Assembly: GCF_021134715.1 (NCBI RefSeq) | Contig: NC_060023.1 | Span: 8,680,001-8,744,000, forward strand | Length of the DNA: 64,000 nt | From: Daphnia pulex | Taxonomy: Eukaryota > Arthropoda > Branchiopoda > Diplostraca > Daphniidae | Direction of reading: 5' to 3' | Shown: positions 13,960 through 26,589 of the stretch, piece after piece | Numbering within the stretch: position 1 is the first letter of the stretch | How the letters are laid out: each line of letters begins with the position of its first letter | Program-made: the position numbers and the translations under genes | Notes under the pieces: generated by a model | Told to the model about the DNA's origin: nothing | Seen by the model: only the letters and a program-made list of their open reading frames with translations | Database searches by the model: none

Positions 13960-16900
13960 ATGGGTGCGACCGGGTTACCGCTCATCTATTCGGCCATCTT
14001 GCTGGCCCTCTGCGTCTCCTACATTCAAGGTACGTACTCATTCGTGATTCCTGTCTAATTTTATTTCGTTCGATATTGAGTCAAACAAACAGAAAAAATT
14101 TTGGCAAGAAAAATGTAAACGGGAAGTTTTGGCATTTTTGTTCGAATCAAATGCCCAATCGAAAAATAATTGTGATGAGATCCTAACTGGATCTCATAGC
14201 CCATCACGACCGACGCAACGGTGAACAGAAAGAAACAAAAAAAAATATTCGACCAACCGCATTGCAGTGGGAAAAAAAAGAGACGAATGAGTTCCTCATT
14301 CGATAAGAGAAACGGAAAATTCGACCGCAATAAATGGTCAAACTACCGTCAACTATTTTTATTCGTTTGGCGGAAATTTTGGCGAACTATAATGACTAAT
14401 GAGAGATATGGCGATTTCACACGTTGATTGCAACAAAGAATAGAAATGAGTTATTTTTGCTCTAACAACCCGCCATTGTTTGATTTTTGACTTTTTCTTT
14501 TTTCTTTTAAAAACATTTTAATTAAAGGCCGAGTCGGGTTTGAGAAGCTGTCGGAAATGGACTACCGGGGCAACACTTACTACACCATCCGCAATTTATC
14601 CCTTTACGAATGCCAAGGATGGTGCCGGGAGGAACCCGATTGCGCCTCGGCGTCCTTCAGGTTTGTTTTGTTTTTATTTATTTCTCCTCTGCTTGTGACA
14701 AAGGAGAACAAAGGCCCACAATCAACGTGCTGACTTGAGTCGACATTTGCTACTCGCGTCTATTGTTTGTCGTACTATAATGTCAGTTGATTGAAAATGG
14801 TGCGGTTCGTGTGTTCTTTTTCCCCCTGTCCAGTTTCGTGGTCAACCCGTTGGCGCCCGTCCAGGAGACCGTCTGTTTGCTCCAGAACGAGACGACCGGA
14901 TCCAACCCGACCGTCAATCCGCAAAAGGCCGTGTCGACTTATTACATGATCAAGCTCAACATCAGATCAGGTACGCGCATGTCTAATGATCTCAAAACCA
15001 TCACACATTTCAAGTTTCCATTCAATATAACAGCCGGACTGCTGTCTATATAGACCACAATGTGCCTAACTCTATAAATAACGGTCCACCGTCACACTTG
15101 ATGGCCGTCTGATTATGTCGTCGATGTGAGTGAATTAAAAAAAAACAGGCCAATCGCGAATCTCTTGTCTGTGAAGACCGCCTGCGTGACTGAAAAAATT
15201 TACCAAAGAAAATAACAAATTCGGGAGTTCTTAGATCTTCATCTAAACGCGGGAATTAGACAAGATCAAAAATAGCGCGTGCGCCGTTGAGCGACATTCA
15301 AACAGAAATTGTTCTCAGTTTTTATTTTATTTTTTTCGGGCTTCAATGAGCGTGAACGGAATCCGTAAGAGCAACAGCAGCAGCAGCGGCGGCGGGCATC
15401 AGGGGGAAAGAGTCAGTTTTGTTATTTTATTTTCTCACACGAAGGCCAGCGCGAGTCATTCACCTCCGGCGGCCTCTTATATCTTCACGAGAGTCCTCGT
15501 TGCTGGTGGACAGCGGTGGTATAGGCGACAGCGGCGTACCGGAACGATATGCGGTCCTCAGTGATACGCAAAAGTCCGTATTATACTTTATGCGCTGTAC
15601 TCTCTCACACACACACATATATAGAGAGAGACACGTTGTGTTGTTGTAAAAGAAAAAAAGCTGTTCTTAATATTTGTCAAAGCGGAAGTCAAATGTTTGC
15701 TTAGTCAGTGTAACATTTCGCGTCTACACGATTCGATTCGTGGTATATCAAATTTTCTTTTTTGGTTTTTTTTAGAATCATCTTCCTGTAGTAATAAGAC
15801 ATGCGTATATATAAGTTGAATAACCATCACGGTGAATAATATATAAAAGGACCGAGTTTGAATACGAACCAGCAGATTCGGTTTGGCGATTCAAAAAAGC
15901 CGCGCGGCTGGCTGTACATAGAAAACATTGGCAAAGATTATGGAAGAAAACGACGACACACGAAAACGACTTCCGCCACAGATGGGAACTGCAGGGAGGA
16001 ACAAGAGGAACCGAGTGCGGAACTAATGGCACCTCCAAGAAGAAAAAACAAAAGTGTACATAGCCCCCAGAATATTCAGAGTCACGCAGAAATGTTTTAC
16101 GAACTGCTGTGCAGCTTTTTTTGTTTGATCGTTTATTAACACGCAGAAAGAAGCAACCAGCATTGCGTAACCATAATAACTCGTTTTGTGTGTGTGTGTT
16201 GTATATAATCAACGGAAATACGAGAGTATATTCCGTTCTTTGACGTTTTCTTCTATAACCGGAATCTTTTTTTGTTGTTGAAATAATTAGAAAATGTTTG
16301 CAACCGACCGTGGACTTTTGAGAGAGTGCCAAACAAAATGCTTCGCGGTCTGGACAACGCGCTCATCTTTACGGCCACCAAAGAGTCTTGCCTGGCCGCC
16401 TGCCTCAACGAGGTATAACACAGCAGCGTTATTATAATATTATTAAATTATGAAAAATGATTTCATTTTCTAATTTGATGAATCATACCCTGATTGTCAA
16501 TTGGATAACGAGCAGAAGCGATTCGTTTGCCGCTCGGCCGAGTACAATTACATCACCACCAAGTGCCACCTGAGCGAACACGATCGGCGATCGGTGGAGG
16601 ATTCGATCGAATTGGTCGACGCCCAGGGAGTCGATTACTTTGAGAATCTCTGCTTGAAAGGTGAGAGATAAATATAAGAAAACTCGATATCATTATAGCC
16701 GATTACAAAATGGCAATTCTCTTATATTCCAGCCGGCGACGGATGTCGAGGAGTCCGCCAGTACGCCGTGCCGTCCATCGGCGTCGCCGACGATCGCGTC
16801 GCTCATCACGCCGACGTCTATTTCTACGTCGACAAGGAATTATTGGTAAAAATAAGCTTCGATTTTTTGTTGGTTTTTCTTTGGATAAAATTTGACGTAA

Positions 16901-19900
16901 CGATGGCGGTCGATACTCTTTGATTTTTGAGGGGCGTTTCGGTGAACCGCGTCCTGTTGTGTAAAATCAATTGTTCACTCACAACTTGAGTCAACAAAAG
17001 AATAAAGAACTAACCGCGCCGTGTTGCGTGTAGTAGGAAAGGAGTCTCATTTCCATCACCTTGTGTCTTTTCATTTAAATAATTGCCTAATAATTCCAGC
17101 CATTTCCGAAAGAATGTTGTGTTTTATGTCTCGGCGCGGTGATTTGATTTGTTTTGACTTATTTTCTCTTTTGTTTGTGACATTGAAAAATGGGATGATG
17201 GCATCAGGCGAGCAATGAAGCGGCGTGTCAACGTGCCTGCCAAGTGGAGAACGAATTCCTCTGTCGCTCCTACCTGTTCAAGGAGAGCTCGGCCGGCCTG
17301 GAGTACAACTGCCAGCTGTACCATTTGGATCATTTCTCACTGCCGGACGGACCCAGCACTTTCCTCACCACCGACCGGCCGCTGCTCGACGACGGAGAAC
17401 CTGTCGGCAAATTCGTCGAAAACGTCTGCATCAGTAAGTTTGAAATTATCCATTTAAAAAATAAAATCAAAAGCGGAAGAGCAACTTTCAAGAGATGCTG
17501 AGATGTTTCTCACCATCTTCTACGGTTGGCCGGCTGTGCATATGTGAATCTCAGCTTGTGGGATGGCGGAAGATTTCATTCGATGAAGGAAAAAAGAAAT
17601 AACAACCAACGGCCTTTTTTAAAAATTTGTTTTAAAACCATTTGCACGGCAATCAATAAGCCAACATGGCGTGGGTGGAACGCATATAGTTATAATACTA
17701 CACCCGGGCAAGTCAAGTAGAAAAGAAAAAAGTACACAGCAGGGAGTTGGTTGACCCGCACGTTAGTCATCCGTGATCAAACGACGGTGGCCGGTAAAAT
17801 AAGAGTCGCCCTGGGAAAACAGCGAAGGAATTATCCAGCCGAAAACCGTCGATATGGAACAACGAAGCTCCCAGTAAACTGCACTTGTTAAAGAAAAAAA
17901 GGATAAGAAAAATCTGGTTTCAATTAAAAAACAAATTTTGTTTTTGTTTTTAAAAGCGAGGGGTTTGACGGGGTTGATGCGCTTAGCACCAGCCACAGCA
18001 GACGGCCAAACATTTTTTGAAACAGGCGAATCCCGTTAAAACTTTTTCATAGCTGAGCATTTGATGCGAGATGATGCGGTCCGTTGCTCCTTTTTCCCGA
18101 CTGAATTGTACGCGAGCGTCATCAGACGATTGTTTCGTTACAGAATTCCAGGGAATCCAAACATTGAACATTCCGAGTAGTACCCCCAGCAGCAGCAAAC
18201 AAAAAAAGCTTAAAGTCAACAGGTTTGATAACTCCATCCGCAGAGTTCATCGATTCGTTTTTTCAAATAACCAAAAGCGACAGAATTTGCACTTTTATTT
18301 TCTTTCACCATTCCACCATTTTCCTGTGAAAAACAGAACACAAAAGTGAAAGGAAAAACTATTCAAAAGCCATTCGAAGTTCATTGCAAATGAAGCAGGA
18401 CAGCACGTCGTCGTCTATCTTCACTATTTTTTTTTCAGATTCCCAGGGCCCTGGTCAAAGTCCTAGACGGAAATACGCACAGTCTGAGAGAAGGGGGGGG
18501 GGTGAGATAGAATGGTTTTTGACAAGACAATAGTGTTGTTATACCATGCTTTACCTGACAACCTGAGTTATGTCTTCTTTTCCCCTCTCTCTCCAAATAA
18601 AAAGCCGCAATGATTTCGACGGTGGGAAGTGGTCAACCACCCGCAAAGGACATGGTCAAAGACGAAGTTCTCTAATAACTGTCCCCGACAAGGTTATTTT
18701 TTTTCTCTCTCTCCCCATTAGTCCATATGTTAATCTCATTATAAGTTGTTTTACATTGTTGATCAATGTTTTCAAACTAACCACCACGCACTGTCCAAAA
18801 TCACGTCCACAAATTCTATCGTGGAACTAAAAAAAGAAAGTGATGTGTCCTTCTACTTTTTAAAATTTTAGACGCAAAAGTTTGTCAGTCCAAACAGGTT
18901 TTGAGTTTTCTCAAAGCGGTATGGACGATATATATATATAAGTTGGGCAATAATTGTGGGGGGGTTGAACCGCCCATAAATGTCTAGTCCCAGCACATCG
19001 CGGGAGCCATAGCTCAACAAAAAGCAGACAAAAACTGTGGGAAATGTGTACGAGAGAGAGAGAGAGAACGTTGTACATTGCTTCAGGTCATTTTTTCAGC
19101 TTTCCAGTCCTGGACAAAGAAGAAGTTTTAGGGGGGAGCCATCAGAAGAAAGAACTCGACTTCACGATGTGCATGTGAATGATTATGCATGATGAAGATA
19201 TGAAAAGGTCTGTGATTGATGTTATGAATAACTAACGGTTGATTGTCGCTTTCCTGTTACAGGTCCTGAAGGACTTGGTGAGCTCACCGGCGGACAGGAT
19301 CCCGTCAGCGGCGGATTAAACGGTGGAACTGGCGGCAGTGGTATCGGGGGAAGCGGCGGAAGTGGATCAGGAGGAATTGGAGGAATTGGCGGAATTGGCG
19401 GAAGTGGAAGTCAAGGAAGCGGAATTGGCGGAAGTGGATCTGGAAATGTTGGTGGCGGATCTGGAATTGGAGGAAGTGGATCTGGAAATGTTGGCGGTGG
19501 ATCCGGAATCGGCGGAAGTGGGTCTGGATCTGGAATTGGCGGAAGCGGATCTGGATCTGGAATTGGTGGAAGCGGATCCGGCTCTGGCGGCAGTGGATCT
19601 GGAAGCGGCGGAAGTGGAAGTCCCGGAACTGGTGGCGGATCAATTGGAAGCGGCGTCAGCACACCTCGCCCAACTCGCCCTACTCGCCCAAGTCTTAACG
19701 TTGGAACCGAATTGGGAACTGGATCAACTGCATCAACTGGCAGTGGGAGCGGCGGCAGCAACACTGGGCTCATTGGCGATGGATCAGGCGGAATCAGCGG
19801 AGGCGATCAAACCGGTCCTACCGAAAGTGACATCAACTGCGACCGTACTGGAACCTGTTACGATGGTAATCAATTAATAAAAAAAATAATAATACTTAAC

Positions 19901-21314
19901 AATATTCGAATTTTAATCTTATCTTTAGTCGGAGTTCATTGTCGTGATACCAAGATCGAGGTTCTCGTTAAAACCAACCGGCCCTTCAGCGGGCGCGTTT
20001 ACGCTCTTGGCCGCAGTGAAACTTGCAACATCGACGTCCAGAATAGCGACAGCTTCCGGTTGGACTTGACCATGAACGGCGGTGACTGTAACACCCAATC
20101 CATGTCGGGCATGTTCACCAACACCATCGTCCTCCAGCACCACAGCGTCGTCATGACTAAAGGAGACAAGATTTACAAGATTAAATGCACCTACGACATG
20201 TCGCCGCGCAACGTTTCCTTCGGCATGATGCCCATCAGGTATAACAACATCATAACCACTTCATTCCCTCTCCATCCGATCCTTATCTAATCTCTTTTTA
20301 ATTAATTTTTGGGAAAACAGAGATCCGGACATGATCAGCATCACTTCCGCACCGGCTGCCCCACCTCCACGCATCCGCATTTTGGATCCCACCGGTGGCG
20401 ATGTCGAGACTGTTCGTATCGGAGATCGACTCATTTTCCGCATTGAAATTCCCGGCAACAGTATGAAACGGAATTATCATTTTAATATTGCAACATGAAA
20501 ATAACATCATTGTTCTTTTTTAAAAACTCAGCACCATACGGCATTTTCGCTCGCAGCTGCCTTGCCATGGCCAAAGACTCCAGAAGTACCTTCCAGATCA
20601 TCGACGACGACGGGTAAGAATTAAATCTTGAATTAAATTGCTTAACAAAATCTAATAATTATTCATTTACTTAATAGTTGTCCAACTGATCCATCCATCT
20701 TCCCTCGCTTCGTTCCGGACGGAACTGCTCTGCAGAGCACCTACGAAGCTTTCCGCTTCACCGAGAGCTACGGTGTCATCTTTCAGTGCAACGTGCGATA
20801 CTGTCTAGGACCTTGCGAACCGGTACGATCGTATACGCCCTATTTCAATTCAAATAATGTAATAACGAACCATTGATGGATTGCAGGCTAATTGCCAATG
20901 GGGAAGAGACACGATGGAATCCTGGGGACGTAAGCGCCGTAGCGCCGAGAAAGTTGAAAAAACCGAAGAGGACATGACCATGTCTCACGAAATCCTCGTT
21001 CTTGACTTTGGAGATGAAGATACGAAATTCAGCCACCGACAGACTGCCACCTTGCCGGCCAATTTCCCCAACAACAGTAAGATAGGCGGGAAATTTGAAT
21101 CGGTCACGATAGGAATGAAATTCTAATTGATTTAAAAAATGTAGGTACTTACACAGTCCATGAAGAGACGGTGACCGTATTCAACAGCACTTGCCCAACA
21201 AAGACGTCCGTCCTGGCGTTGGCCGTCACATGCGCTCTTCTCTTATTACTGTACATCTGCACCGTGTTCTACTTCCTCATGCGCCGCTGGTTGGGACCCG
21301 ACAAGAGCGTCTAA
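13960..21314 (+). CDS. PAN (apple) and ZP domain transmembrane protein, nyobe/neyo/morpheyus-like
   Basis: Fourteen coding exons: 13960-14029, 14528-14660, 14834-14970, 16291-16412, 16516-16660, 16733-16845, 17208-17433, 19263-19865, 19929-20238, 20321-20460, 20532-20613, 20678-20822, 20887-21076 and 21145-21314. All junctions keep frame and give 861 residues. Order: signal peptide (1-23); three PAN/apple modules (about 24-113, 115-202, 204-315), the second beginning CNRPWTFERVPN; a Gly/Ser-rich linker (about 316-505); a cysteine-rich ZP domain (about 518-745); a furin-type RKRR (757-760); and a membrane helix (about 828-850) with a short cytoplasmic tail. Insect relatives form apical extracellular matrix filaments at the epidermis-cuticle interface, with ZP proteins released after furin cleavage. 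Role here is inferred by family; the PAN-ZP architecture is clear, the exact orthologue is not. NompA is the other PAN-ZP candidate. Confidence 0.9.
19319..19640 (+). repeat. Coding Gly/Ser minisatellite in the PAN-ZP gene
   Basis: Repeated GGAAGTGGATCTGGA-like units encode a chain of GGSGSG, GIGGSGSGNVG and GSGSGS blocks, followed by a Pro/Thr/Arg stretch (TPRPTRPTRP). The frame stays open throughout, so it is a protein linker between the PAN modules and the ZP domain rather than intron. Such repeats change length by slippage, so allele length variation is likely but is inference. Confidence 0.8.
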
Positions 21315-21835
21315 GATTACAAACCCATCTAATCAAGGTGGAATCCTAATATCTAAAAACACGGGACATTTTCCAATCGTGAAGCCCTCCTAAACATAAT
21401 CGTTATCCATTCGTCGTCACGGAATTTCGCTAGATATTCATTGTTTCTATTTATCATTATTTTTTTTTTTTGTTAATTATTATTTGCTTGATTTGTTAAA
21501 GCAGCGCTTTAACATGACTTCCGGTTAAATCTTTTTTTTTTCCTTCCTTGGTGGACCTAGGGAACGGGGTCCATTAGTAATTTATTATCCTATATAATCT
21601 TTTTAGGTGTTTCAAAACTAGCCCAGGGCATTTTGTTGAGTGGTGCTTACGGCAGATCTTATCCTGGTTTTCTCTAGCACACTTGTTTTAATGTAAATAT
21701 GATTTGTGGGGGGGATGACTTATAAATGAAGTCTACAAAATTTTAATATTCTTGGGAAACCGGTTGTAGTTGGAAACAAAAAAAAACCGCCTTTATTATC
21801 GAATGTTTCTTCGTTTATGTTTTTCCCTGCCCCAG

Positions 21836-21841
21836 AATAAA
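21836..21841 (+). terminator. Poly(A) signal of the PAN-ZP gene
   Basis: A canonical AATAAA lies 522 bases after the stop codon at 21312-21314, followed by a GT-rich stretch. The neighbouring minus-strand gene ends at 21944 with its own AATAAA at 21927-21932, so the two 3' ends nearly abut. Confidence 0.55.
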
Positions 21842-21943
21842 ACTTTGTCTGCAGTATGAATAAACTGATCCACACCATTAATGTTTGGGAAATCGAATGT
21901 CAACTTCTGGTTCAGCCTGAGCCATGTTTATTCGAAAATTAAA

Positions 21944-23127
21944 TTATTCTTTTTCCATTTCGAACTGCTTACGAACCATTAAAGCGATTTCTTTTATCTT
22001 GTCCGGTAGGAGAAGATCCTTGATCTACATAAAAGCATTATATAAGTTAGCATTGAATTATTTAGTTTCAATGTAAAAATAATTACCTCAAGCCCAGCAT
22101 TTACGGAGGCTTCGTAGGCATGCATAATGCTGGTATCATAGATCATCATCTTGCAGTGCGCCAAAGCTGTCACACAATTCCTTAACCGGCTTATAGCTTG
22201 TCGATCGGCATGCGGAACTGTCTATAGGTTTCAACAGAATTAGCTTCCACGTGATAATGTACAAACATCGACTTTTTAGTACGCACCTCCAAGTTTTGAA
22301 CAAATCCACCGGCGCCATCGTCAAGGAGCGTAGGGCAGATCCAAACAAATCCATTGTTACCCATAATGATACTTGCTCCGCAAGGCAAGTTGTGGAAATG
22401 AGTCTTCTGTCTTCGGATCAAAGATGGACTAACTTTTATTAGGCAACCTTGGGAAAGCTATAACAGATAAATGGTTGTTATTACAGTTAATATTTTAAAT
22501 AACTTATTGTTATACTTTTCCATATTTCATGCTGCGGGTGTGTAAAGAAAGAGCTCCATCATTGAAGATGTTTTGAACCTCTGCACTGACCAAATCTCCT
22601 TCTTTCAGGTATTGCCTCATGGCTAATTCATCTTCTGCTGATCTTCTTCTCTAAAAGCATTATGAGATATAAATATTTGTGTAATTGCACAAATAAAAAG
22701 TCTTTCTTACGAGTTCACCACCAGGCAAATTGACTGACTGAAGAAGAAGCACTGAATCTAATCTTGCATTGGTGTCCAGTTTCCAACGTTTCTGTGAAAC
22801 CTCAGTAACCCTACCAATTACGACATCTCCAATCTCCCCATGATAACGAGATTTCAAGGGTCTAACTGAAATAAGTTGGTTGACTCTCTCCACAACTCCA
22901 GCAACACTGGAGTACAAACAGTCATCTTGCATGTATGTTCCATGACCCCTTAGCAAAACATAAAATAAGATTATCATCAAGAAAATGGCAAAACTTTTAA
23001 CAATCTACCTCATGAATCCTGTTTCCTTTGTGATCAAAGAGCCAGGTGTGACAAGATGTTTGGGTTCAGTAGAATCAGCGACGATATGAAAAGGAGGCAC
23101 TTCAGAAGCAAGGCGAATGTCTACCAT
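21944..23127 (-). CDS. Rrp4: Exosome complex component RRP4 (EXOSC2)
   Basis: Six exons (23009-23127, 22711-22948, 22516-22650, 22287-22457, 22087-22221, 21944-22024) join in frame to 292 residues, close to the usual length of about 293. The N-terminal region contains LVTPGSLITKETGFMRGHGT. An S1 RNA-binding domain follows, with VNQLISVRPLKSRYHGEIGD and VIGRVTEVSQKRWKLDTNA. A KH-like domain contains FHNLPCGASIIMGNNGFVWI, a typical GxxG-type KH signature. The family forms part of the RNA-binding cap of the RNA exosome, which degrades and processes RNA 3' to 5' in nucleus and cytoplasm; it has no catalytic activity itself. The start codon is the first in-frame ATG and faces the PGS1 gene head to head. 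An AATAAA on the minus strand lies 12 bases past the stop. Confidence 0.95.
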
Positions 23128-23479
23128 TCTTTTGGTTTTAATTATCCTAATGTATCAAGTTCAAAAAAAAGGAAACAACAGCACACTTGAAAATGACAAT
23201 AATTCATCGTGTTCTGCTATACCATGCTGCTACGTTGCCTAAGCTATGGCGATATCAAAATATTTAAGAATATAAATATTTGTGGATATTCTTGTCAAAA
23301 TGATATTGTGCAATTTAAATCGACTAATTAACTTATGTTCGAAATGGAAAATATAAAGTCAACTGAAATTTTTTTAACGAATCAAATAAAACATTGCGCG
23401 AATCACATTAGTATTAATTTTTGCCATCAGATGTCTGTTTGTTTATATGCCGATTCATTTCATTCGTCCGTACAAGTAA
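23128..23479. promoter_or_regulatory. Divergent Rrp4/PGS1 promoter interval
   Basis: Only 352 bases separate the two start codons, so both promoters must lie here. No TATA box is evident for either gene, which suits housekeeping genes. Shared regulation is plausible but inferred. Confidence 0.5.
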
Positions 23480-25270
23480 ATGTCACTAATTTGCCAAAAA
23501 GCAATACTTTTTTCAACAACGATATGCGTTGCTGGGCGACAACGAGTATCTTGGCACTTCCTTCCCAAGACTGCTCGCAGAGGTTGGCAACGTAACCTTG
23601 TCTCGAGATCACTTCATCTCCAGCATCGTCCCGAAATGGAACCCGACAGTGATGAACAGCAGAGAACGGAACTGTTAACGACCCTTGAAAATTTCAGATG
23701 GCTCGGAAGTAAAACCCCTTGTTTCCCTGTGAACGGAAATAAGGTTAGTGTTCTAATAAGGTATTTTATTAGTGTCTTCTAGTAATAGTTGTAAAATTTT
23801 TTCTTAGGTTCGAGTTTTGTCTGATCCTGAAGATTTCTACAAAACACTTATTGAAAAGACTAGTCAAGCAAGTCAAAGAGTCACTTTTGCATCCTTATAT
23901 CTTGGAACAGGAAATCATGAAAATGAGCTTGTAAAAACAATTGAAAGTACTTTGAAGAAAAACTCTGGCTCCAGCCTGAAAGTTCGAATTCTGTTGGATG
24001 CAACAAGAGGCTCTAGAGGTGCCCAATTCAATTCCCGTACAATGCTGCTTCCCTTAGTTCAGTCCTACAGCCAGCAGTGTTCAGTCCATTTTTATCACAC
24101 TCCAGCACTTAGAGGATTATTAAAGAAAATTCTCCCAGAAAGATGGAATGAAATTATTGGCTTGCAACATATGAAGATTTACATATTTGACGATTCCTTA
24201 TTAATCAGTGGCGCAAATTTAAGCCACGATTACTTCACAAATCGGCAAGATCGATACATAATTATGGAAGATTGCAAAGATTTAGTGGATTTCTTTGACC
24301 AACTAGTAGAAACTGTGTGCCAGTTTTCATTTCATTTAAGTGAAAACAACTGCCTTAACTTGAATTCCGCTTTTCCTCACCATCCGTTTGAATCCAATCG
24401 GCTTGAATTTACAGAAGAAGCAAAACGGAGAATCAACAACTTGTTTGAAAAGCAAATAAAAGCAAATGTTTCGTCCTCGATATTTCAATGGCCGAATCCG
24501 TCTGCTTACGACACCTGGATCTTCCCTTTCGTCCAGATGGGGCAGCTAAACATTTACATGGATAACATCTTGACGCGCGAGATTCTAGAAAACGTACCGG
24601 CAAACGCCGAATTATGTCTAGCAACCGGGTACTTCAACCTGACTCAGGACTATATGGATAGTTTGCTAGAAGCGTCCCAGCCAAATGTTCACATTCTCAT
24701 GGCACATCCTCTGGTAAGCCCCTATCACCATTCAAACAAACGTTCTCCCATTTAATTTGATTGATTTATTCCCAATAGGCCAATGGTTTTTTCGGGGCGA
24801 AAGGATTCGCAGGTGGAATCCCATCAGGTTATACTCTACTGGCTTACCAATTTTATCGACGAGTGGTTGATCGAGCGCTGGAAGCTCGCATTCGATTGTG
24901 GGAATATCAACGACAGAATTGGACTTTCCATGCAAAGGGCTTGTGGATCTCTTTTAATCGAGGAGATCCTCGACCCTCTTTCACTCTAGTAGGATCTCCT
25001 AACTTTGGTAACATGTTTTCGTATTTTTGTCAAAAATTCAAACGACTGACACTTTTTTGGCCCGTAGGATATCGTTCTGTTTATCGAGACTTGGAAGCGC
25101 AATTGGCAGTAGTGACCATCAATCCTACCCTACGGGATCAGCTTCATCGAGAACGGAGAAATCTCTTTCAGCAAGGCGACCTGGTCAACGGTACGACTTT
25201 TGATCACCCGGATAGAAAGATACCCTTGTGGGTTCGCTTCGTCATCAAAGTTTTTCGGAGATTCTTCTAG
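23480..25270 (+). CDS. PGS1: CDP-diacylglycerol-glycerol-3-phosphate 3-phosphatidyltransferase, mitochondrial (PGS1)
   Basis: Four exons (23480-23743, 23808-24713, 24779-25007, 25068-25270) encode 533 residues. The enzyme makes phosphatidylglycerophosphate from CDP-diacylglycerol and glycerol-3-phosphate, the committed step to phosphatidylglycerol and cardiolipin in mitochondria. It belongs to the phospholipase D superfamily. The first HKD motif is HMKIYIFD (His209, Lys211, Asp216). The second is HAKGLWIS (His441, Lys443) followed by GSPNFGYRS; the +7 Asp is replaced by Ser, which from memory is usual for PGS1. The first ~50 residues are rich in Arg, Ser and hydrophobics with no acidic residue, consistent with a mitochondrial presequence and supporting the first ATG. 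A start at the later methionine in RPEMEPD would lose it. Confidence 0.93.
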
Positions 25271-26589
25271 TAAACAAACAAACAACAGCAAAGTAATCTT
25301 AAGACGTTGTTGTTGTTGCACTCCCGGTGATCCGATCCATTTGTTTGTTTTTGACCTCCGTGAATAACGATGGAGTGAGAAATAGAAATGCAATTCTCTT
25401 TACATAATCGTGAGTTGCATGTTTACTACTTTGACGAACCTAAATTCAAGAATTTTATTGCTCGTATCTTTTAGTGAAAGTAAAAGAAAAAAAAAAACAA
25501 TTTGACGGTTGCATTCATCGTATTTACTATCGTATTTACATTAAACTAAATGATTTTAAATAATGAAAGGCATAACCCAGCGTTATTTCTAACCCTATAG
25601 CGTTTTTCGTGAATTGGTGCCGACCGACAGTTCCGTACGACTTTGAAGGTCAAAAGCTGAAAGAACCATGAACGAAATGTATCTCTTTTGAAAAGAAACA
25701 GTCATCTCAGCATTTATTGACGGACAACAAGAGTTTTTAATGTTAACATCTATTTTACCGTTATGTCAGCGAAAGTAAAAGATAGCACGAGCAATAGTAG
25801 CTGGTAATCGATAGTCCGAAGACTTGGGGTCCAACGATAAAATTATGGCAGTCCAATACTCCAATATTTACTTTAACTCTTACTACTAACAGCTTAATTA
25901 AAAAAGAGTGAGAGTTCCGCTTGCAACTCCAACTCCAATGTTATGGAGTAGGATCATGTACCCAAATATTCGTTGAATAGTTTATATCTAGCTCATATTA
26001 CATTGTGATTAAGAGTTGCTTACCCGACATGTATTTGTTTTCAATCTTAGCCCATAAACAGAAATGAAACATGCATATCTGGGTTTTCTCATCTCTCCCG
26101 TGTAATGGAGTAGAGTAGAAATCCTGACGTGTTTATTGCAACGGTAAAGATTTCGATTAGAGAACTGCTGAAATTTAATTAATTAAAAGTTAACTGTGCG
26201 GTAACAGATTGAAGCCAGATCTAGTTGTATACGAGCAAACTTCACCCTGTTACAGTTATTTAATGTCCCAGTTCGGACGGCTACGGATATTCAATTCGAA
26301 CAACTGTAGTGCTTTTAATAGAACTGGAGGATATACGGCTCGAACACGCAACCTGACACGTGACAGCATTGTATTCTGCCGCGCTCCCAACTGCGCTACT
26401 GCGAGGCGATACCCTGAGCGAAGTAGCGAAGACAGGAGATATGTTTCGAAAAATAAAAAATACATTTTTTGAAAAAAAAACCTTGGTGAACATAAATAAA
26501 TCTAAATGTATATGTTTTCATTTTTAATGTTAATACATTTCTTGCGATAGCGTTCAGTGCTCCCGTGGAAGGGAGCGTTAAGTTCACGG
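25271..26589. other. Intergenic region between PGS1 and the BTB cluster
   Basis: No coding exon was recognised. It is AT-rich and contains a tRNA-like module on the minus strand near 26330-26410. Confidence 0.6.
26330..26410 (-). repeat. tRNA-like sequence, probable SINE head or tRNA pseudogene
   Basis: On the minus strand there is a good polymerase III A box (TAGCGCAGTTGG, plus positions 26387-26398). About 40 bases further is a B box (TGTTCGAGCC, plus positions 26337-26346). The spacing resembles a tRNA, but the anticodon stem leaves a 9-base loop, the T stem is mismatched and the acceptor ends do not pair. It is therefore not a functional tRNA gene as far as I can fold it. A tRNA-derived SINE is the likelier reading, since flanking sequence continues without tRNA structure. 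Confidence 0.4.

Noticed and set aside
15778..16332. Minus-strand open frame of 184 codons inside a PAN-ZP intron
   Set aside because: Composition is that of noncoding DNA, with no motif and no splice context.
19323..19877. Alternative frame of 184 residues rich in Glu, Leu and Val over the Gly/Ser exon
   Set aside because: Frame shadow of a regular repeat; the Gly/Ser frame is the one that splices in phase to PAN and ZP exons.
26330..26410. Functional tRNA gene
   Set aside because: A and B boxes are present but the anticodon loop is nine bases and the T and acceptor stems do not pair.
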